A DNA stretch of 64,000 bases from Phlegmacium glaucopus (taxonomy: Eukaryota; Basidiomycota; Agaricomycetes; Agaricales; Cortinariaceae), in contig MU130037.1 in the NCBI GenBank assembly GCA_015039465.1, positions 5,374 to 69,373 on the forward strand. The letters are read 5' to 3'. Under the pieces are notes generated by a model. The model saw only the letters and a list, made by a program, of their open reading frames with translations. It was not told the DNA's origin and did not search any database. Numbering within the stretch: the stretch's first letter is position 1; each line of letters starts with the position of its first letter. The translations under genes and the position numbers were made by a program. Below, piece after piece: positions 58,829 through 64,000 of the stretch.

Positions 58829-60757
58829 AGCACAAGAATGATAGAATTCCATTTGACAAGGGGCTGTCGTTTCCACAAGCAGTTTCGCAATGTTTGCAGC
58901 TCGGAACACATCTGTTTTTGGAATCAGGCAGCCTGATATGTAAGCAATTAAGTGAGTGAAGTGGCCATGTACCTTGCTCCCCTTGCAGGTGTGCCTCTTG
59001 CTCTCCGAAAAGTCAATGAGGCAGAACCCACCTTCACGAGCACGCGCAATATTCCGGGGTTCGAGGTCTTCATGAGTTATCCCAATACGATGAAGGTCCC
59101 GTACCAACTTATACACTTGAGATCTGCAGGAAATCGACATCGTCAATGAGAGCAATTGCTTCGGCATGATTGCTACCGCTTACCGCTCAGAATCGGTAAG
59201 CTCTCCCCACTCATTCAGAACGCCATCACATGAATCGAGAATGAGAACGGCCACGCCATCGCCTTCGAATGCACCATAGCAGCGAGGAGCGATACGATCA
59301 TGTGGTTGACAAGATTGGTATGCCTTCTCCAAGGTAAGGTAGATGTTAAACTCATCATGGAGCCGTTGTCGGTTGTCTGCGTCAGCATGGCGTAGCACCT
59401 CGACGATCTTGGCGATGAAAAAGTCAACGCTGCCATCAAAGCGACATTGCCAGACATTGCCAGTTGACCCAGACCCTACAAAGCGGGTCAGCCACAGGCG
59501 CCGTTTCCCATTTTTGGCGCACTGCGGAAGGGCGAGCATATTGTTCGAGAAGGGGTGGAGATGTATCCAAACTTGGGAGGATTCAGGCGAATTTTGGGAA
59601 GACGGGGTGATCTAAGAATAAACGAGTAAGACAAATGACAGGCGACAGGAGGCATGGACAAACCATTAGCCCCGACTCAGCCTTCCTCTGGCCAGTGCGG
59701 TGACGGTTACAGGTATTCGGAGGATCGTTCGCTATTTCTTCTCCTGAACTAGCTGAATACGCTGAACCATCATCGATGTCATCTTCAGGTAAAGGACCCT
59801 CGTCTTGTTGTTCAACAAGAGTATCAAGTTCCATATTGGGATTGAATTCGGTAGGCTCGACAGGAACCTTTTTGAAAACGGACAAGATGGCGCCGAGGAG
59901 TGCTCGAAAGGGCACTGATGAGTCATCGATGCTGATCATTGGCGAGTAGGCAAGGAAAGGGTGGTGATCGTCCCTCACGAGGCGGCACACAATCTAGTAA
60001 TTATGGCAGGTAATAAAGAGCCATTCCATCCGTCTTAGACCCAAACACAATGCAGCCTACATGTATTTCTTAAACGCCAGCGTTGTAGGTGACGAAAATA
60101 GCATACTCATCTTTGTAAGCATTTTCGGCACCAAAGTTTGACCGGGAGCCCACGTCAACTCGATACCATTCTGCGGTAACAACTCGCGAACATTATTCAT
60201 GACCGATGGGGATTTTGCCTCAAGGAGACCTCCGTCCTCGCCGTCCACTTTCAAAACGTAGTCAATCCTGGAGCTCCCTCTGTCCGCCACTTGTTCTGTT
60301 TTTACCAGGAAGTCGCATCTACCATATTCCCACAAGCAGTCCCCTAAAGCTTCGAGGACGCCTTTGTCTAACAACTTCCGACTCTGTTCCAAAGATCAGC
60401 CCAAATTGCTGGACCTCGAATGAAGAGCTAAAAACTTATGTGGCTTTCGCTTGGATTCCTTCTCCAATCGAGGTCTTCTCGGCCACGCGCAGTGAGCTGT
60501 ATCCTAGGTGAAAACCGCGATAGGAGTTGCTTTTCAGCATCCGCTACCAAAAGGGTATCTCCAAGGATATTCTCGAGAGTACTGCAAAGTTTCTGAACAA
60601 GGGTATTGTCTCGCACAGCGTGGTTGGCTTTCCACTCCCTCTCGACCAACGGGACTTCAATTAGAGATATGTCTGTGGTTCCGGCAGATGGTCCTTCGTT
60701 AGGTTGAGGGAATGGGAACGTCGCATGTTCCACCAGGAAATCATGCAGGTTGGACAT
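58829..60757 (-). pseudogene. Protein-kinase-like gene, decayed and 3'-fused to kelch sequence
   Basis: ATG at 60757-60755 (MSNLHDFLVEHATFPFP). N-terminal region: EREWKANHAVRDNTLVQKL, a possible intron near 60428-60400, then LEALGDCLWEYGRCDFL and GGLLEAKSPSVMNNVREL. IVCRLVRDDHHPFLAYSP follows from about 59993. The kinase-like part has a glycine loop VGSGSTGNVW (about 59478), the putative lysine in FIAKIVEV, THEDLEPRNIA in place of HRD...N, and LIDFSES in place of DFG (about 59050-59010). Two in-frame TAGs (about 60056 and 59998, the second where relatives have Trp in HNYWIV) suggest a pseudogene unless spliced. The last residues before the stop come from K5. Resembles kinase-like proteins common in mushrooms; substrate unknown. 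Confidence 0.6.
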
Positions 60758-60819
60758 GATGATGGCGGTGCTGGACGGTTGAATCCTTGCAACATGTGGC
60801 TAGCTTACATAAGGGTTTC

Positions 60820-61080
60820 CTACCACTCTAACTCTAGAAACTCTAGATTAGATTGACAAGCTTCAGGCCCGGGTACACGATTATGCCGCACGAACCCGTG
60901 CAAAACGTGACAGTGCAAATTAGCCTGCAGCGCGCGCCAACCAGCATGCCTCCATAGTATCGGGTCTTTACACACCATGTACTCGCACATGATGCAATAG
61001 ACATTGTTCCGAAATACCGGCTGGGCATTCTCGTCCCTCTTTTGGCGCCCAGAGGTCCTTACTTCGAAAAATGACTTCAT
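60820..61080 (-). CDS. Small hypothetical protein (86 aa)
   Basis: Open frame from ATG 61080 (MKSFFEVRTSGRQKRDEN) with a Cys/His-rich middle (CIMCEYMVCKDPILWRHAGW) and stop at 60820. It lies just upstream of the kinase-like gene on the same strand and belongs to the same foreign segment. Not recognised; it could be the 3' end of a spliced gene or chance. Confidence 0.25.
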   Translation of the reverse strand: MKSFFEVRTSGRQKRDENAQPVFRNNVYCIMCEYMVCKDPILWRHAGWRALQANLHCHVLHGFVRHNRVPGPEACQSNLEFLELEW

Positions 61081-61229
61081 AGTCAAAAAAAAATAACGCC
61101 TAAAATTGAAAATATGTTGTTTTTTTTCCATTTCAATTTTGAGTGATAAAGAGTATAGTTTCAGTTTGACTCTGTCGTCATCGCATTTGGGTCCGTGCAA
61201 CATTGTAATACTGTAGACGCACAAATTCG

Positions 61230-62152
61230 AGCAACCCGGTGAGACAGCGTGGGACGAGCAAATGCAAGCAAACGGGCCAAGGTCGAGCGTGACCACGAAC
61301 CAACAGGTGTGCAGGATCAAGAAATGTTGGCTATACTATTCAGGAGCCGACAGAAGTTCTGGATACTGACAACTCGGAATCTCATTGTTGAATCGCAGTT
61401 ATACCATTCTTACTCATCCCCTTCAACGCACCTACAAGACGATGATGCACCACATGAACACAAAAGGTCAAGTTAATTTCACATTAACACGCATACAATA
61501 ACTTACTACGTTTAATCCTAGACCTACCGCTTGTATGATGGCACATTTTTACATCTAGCAAGACAGCCACACCACGGTATTATATTTCATAATCAAAGTG
61601 CGTCTTCAAATACTCACTTCATTGTCTTCATCATCTTCTCTCCCACCGACTTTCTTCTTTTTACACTCGTCGTGAAACGCCTTCAACAGATGTTTGAGTG
61701 TGTCCAACTCAAAGCAACAAGCAAAAACAACCTCATCTCATCGTCTCCAAAATCTGTTCAGGATTGTTCATCCGCCAAGAATTGATGAGGGGGAGATGGT
61801 AGCGATCGGTGTGTTAACCATCAGAAAAGCGACCTACCATAGGTTTGTCCGCGTTTGAATCCATTGAATAGAGGTAAGTTGATGAATACATCATGAGTTT
61901 GATTAATAGATAATCACTATAATCATCTTTTTGGTGATATATTTCAATGATGGAAGCCACCAGTAGTGAGGCCAGGCTTACCTTTCAAACAAACTCGGTT
62001 AATACCCAGGTAACAGGTTCCATAGCTTCAAATTAGTTAGTGGTAACACATTCCTACTGACCAACAGCAACAGTTTGTTGAGATCATCACGAACTTCAAC
62101 CTTTACCATAGTGACTTTATTTGATATAGGTGCTAGACTCTTATATAAACCA
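61230..62152 (+). promoter_or_regulatory. Spacer D and upstream region of A9
   Basis: From CAACCCGGTGAGACAGCG the module sequence returns. At the site hit by transposons in other modules it reads CAACAGGTGTGCAGGATCAAG, a locally changed version with no insertion. The A flank with GGTTAATACCCAGGTAAC follows near 61998. No gene is seen. Confidence 0.45.
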
Positions 62153-63440
62153 ATGGTCAGAGATGAAATAGGTCATTACAACAGACACGAAGTCATGAAG
62201 CTAACTGCTGGAGAATTTTTTCTCATTGGAATGTCCCTCGAATGCTTCCTCTACGGTAAGACATTTTTTGTACAACTTGCATGGCCCTTGCTAAAGAAGT
62301 ATAATATTAATCTGTCCCAGGACTTTATTCCGGCATATTTGCCATATATTTACAAGGAATATTGAAAAGAAGCACCGACAAGAGGAACAATATCCTGTTC
62401 TACGCTCTCTGTGCTCTCTATGTTCTATCTGCTGTCACCGTCGTGGGTGATACAGCAGTTTTCATATACAATGTTAGTATCAATTCTGTCAGTAACGATA
62501 ACCATCTTTTTTACGCTTTCAGTTGTGCAGATTATCGGGAATCTGACAACAATACTACAACTCGGTTTTCTTCAAACCACAGTATTTGGTTGCTGTGATT
62601 TCATTGCTCAATCCATCCTAGCATGTATACACTGCTATGCCTATCATTTATTTTACTGATGCAAATCTTAAAGATATACCGTTGCTGGATTGTGTGGGGT
62701 TGCAATATCCGTGTTGTGATCCTTCCTTCAATCTTAGCAGTTGCATACTTAGGTCAGTCAACCTATCTTATTTGACTGGCCAATTTCAAATCATTTCCTC
62801 TAGTTATCTGGCTAGTATCTGGCAGCTTCGAGTCCATCCTCTCAGGCCAATTTGTAGAACCTGACTGGTCGTATAGGGTGGCCCTGGCAGCTCTCACCAT
62901 TTCCATGACCGTGAATGCTCTGGTGACGTTCTTAATTGTGTTCAAGATCTTCAGGGTGTACCGTGAAATCGGGTCTACCTCAGACGACCAAAGTTTGGGC
63001 ACTACTGGCGGGAGCAAAATTCGGGCCGTCATATTCATAATAATTGAATCTGGCATGATATTGTTTTCAATCCAATTGGCTCGGCTCTTGGGTACCATTT
63101 TTGTGGTGACGGACGCTGGCTTTAGAATTCTTGAGATCATCATTTCTATCCACCAAATATTCAACGTGATTACAACATCAGTCACTGCTACTTCTTATTT
63201 TACTGATAACATTGGTCTGTCTAGGGTATAACACCTACAATCATCCTGGTGCGGGTCTCCATGGGATTGTCCTTCCACGATAAGGAATCCATGAGAGAAT
63301 CTACCATTGAGAGTTTGCGCTTTGCGGCTGACAATCTAAATTCAAGATCGGAAATGGAAGATTATGATGCCGGTATTGTCAATGGAGACGATAACATTGG
63401 CGTTCGACAAGGTGACGATATCGAGATGGTAGATAGATGA
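62153..63440 (+). CDS. Seven-helix membrane protein, family A, copy 9 (intact)
   Basis: ATG at 62153 (MVRDEIGHYNRHEV), standard six exons, TGA at 63438-63440. Intron 2 is 31 nt. Exons are open; helices include ALCALYVLSAVTVVGDTAVF, MTVNALVTFLIVFKIF and IIIESGMILFSIQLARLLGTIF. Exon 1 differs from the paralogues (LTAGEFFLIGMSLECF). The region 63441-63806 is the usual 3' flank, shorter than in other modules. Confidence 0.85.
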
Positions 63441-63806
63441 TCTCATAGAGCCCGGAGGCAGCATTCAAGGCAGCATGCACTAGACTTGTAGAGTACATAA
63501 ACTGGCCTTGGTCGAAAACTTCCATAACGAGCGCTGGGCACCTTATAGTATACCGTAGCCTATTTCTTATTTCTCCCCTGTTGATTATCCATTTTTTGCA
63601 CCTAGCAGGATAGCCATCGAGCTTTGTATATTTCATATTCACCGTATTTATTGTATTCAGCATCTTCTATTTCATTCCTTTGATAATTTATCCAGTCATA
63701 AAAGGCCTTCAAAATATGTTAGAGCGTTTGGGAAAGATCAGTCCGAATATTGATGGGGTCGATATGGTGTTAATCATCATGACATAGCATATAAGACGTT
63801 CCCTTG

Positions 63807-64000
63807 CAAGCTAAAAACAAAGTACTATATCGTTCTTCAGCAAGTGTAAATCCATCTCTACGTAGTTGCTTCCCTTGATTATCACTGTTACCATGTGCCT
63901 TTTGAGTCCAGTATTCGCCTGGGAAGCGCGGGTTGGGTCAGAAGAATATAAAAGAGACAGAGAGAGACTACTAACGTGAACGAACGTAGAACATGGCTAA
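63807..64000 (-). pseudogene. Kelch protein, C-terminal exon (copy K6, cut by window edge)
   Basis: Minus strand reads MFYARS at the edge, then an intron and EYWTQKAHGNSDNQGKQLRRDGFTLAEER, before breaking off at about 63807 (GCAAGCTAAAAAC). The final exon (AEVEKILEEAG...) found in other copies is missing, so this copy is 3'-truncated. Confidence 0.65.

Overview
The window looks like a piece of a basidiomycete (Agaricomycete-type) fungal genome. The coding regions are broken by many short introns (about 30-110 nt) with GT...AG borders. The recognisable proteins are eukaryotic: a METTL16-like RNA methyltransferase, a KLHDC4/Kel3-like kelch protein, a seven-helix membrane protein family and a protein-kinase-like protein. 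The mobile elements are of kinds typical of mushroom genomes: Ty1/copia, Plavaka, and a Mutator-like element with a WRKY-GCM1 type zinc finger. No tRNA, rRNA, operon or CRISPR array was seen. All family names are from recognition by eye; no search was run.

The backbone is a tandem array of one module. Its parts are A (plus strand; about 350-aa seven-helix membrane protein, six exons), K (minus strand, convergent with A; kelch protein) and B (plus strand, head-to-head with K; METTL16-like methyltransferase). These are followed by a stub of another A gene and an unidentified conserved block C. Full-length A copies lie at 3740-5052, 12328-13616 (inverted), 18307-19593, 26351-27647, 55573-56861 and 62153-63440. 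A seventh (43386-51749) is split by a transposon, and 3' stubs lie near 2.1, 10.9, 17.2 and 24.4 kb. K copies (5.6-8.7, 20.2-21.7, 28.3-29.4, 52.3-54.1, 57.4-58.8, 63.8 kb onward) and B copies (0.2-1.8, 8.8-10.6, 22.5-24.1 kb) are truncated or carry stops. The A gene is therefore the part that stays intact while its neighbours decay.

Mobile elements fill the rest. 13.8-17.1 kb holds a decayed insertion next to an inversion breakpoint. 25.05-25.43 kb holds a solo LTR. 29.44-34.61 kb is a young copia element with LTRs that look identical, whose polyprotein is broken by a pure poly(A) insertion flanked by a 13-bp duplication. 34.6-42.6 kb is a Plavaka-type DNA transposon with three genes. 43.69-50.79 kb is a Mutator-like element inserted in an A exon, with a 9-bp target duplication; it encodes a GCM1-type zinc finger, a transposase, a ubiquitin-specific-protease-like domain and a PHD finger, apparently in one protein. 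54.14-54.83 kb is a perfect-ended long hairpin element. A decayed kinase-like gene (58.8-60.8 kb) replaces the 5' part of one module.

The most striking points are the multi-domain Mutator-like element, the array in which only one of three genes is kept, the poly(A)-only retroposition scar, and repeated insertion of unrelated elements at the same short site of the module.
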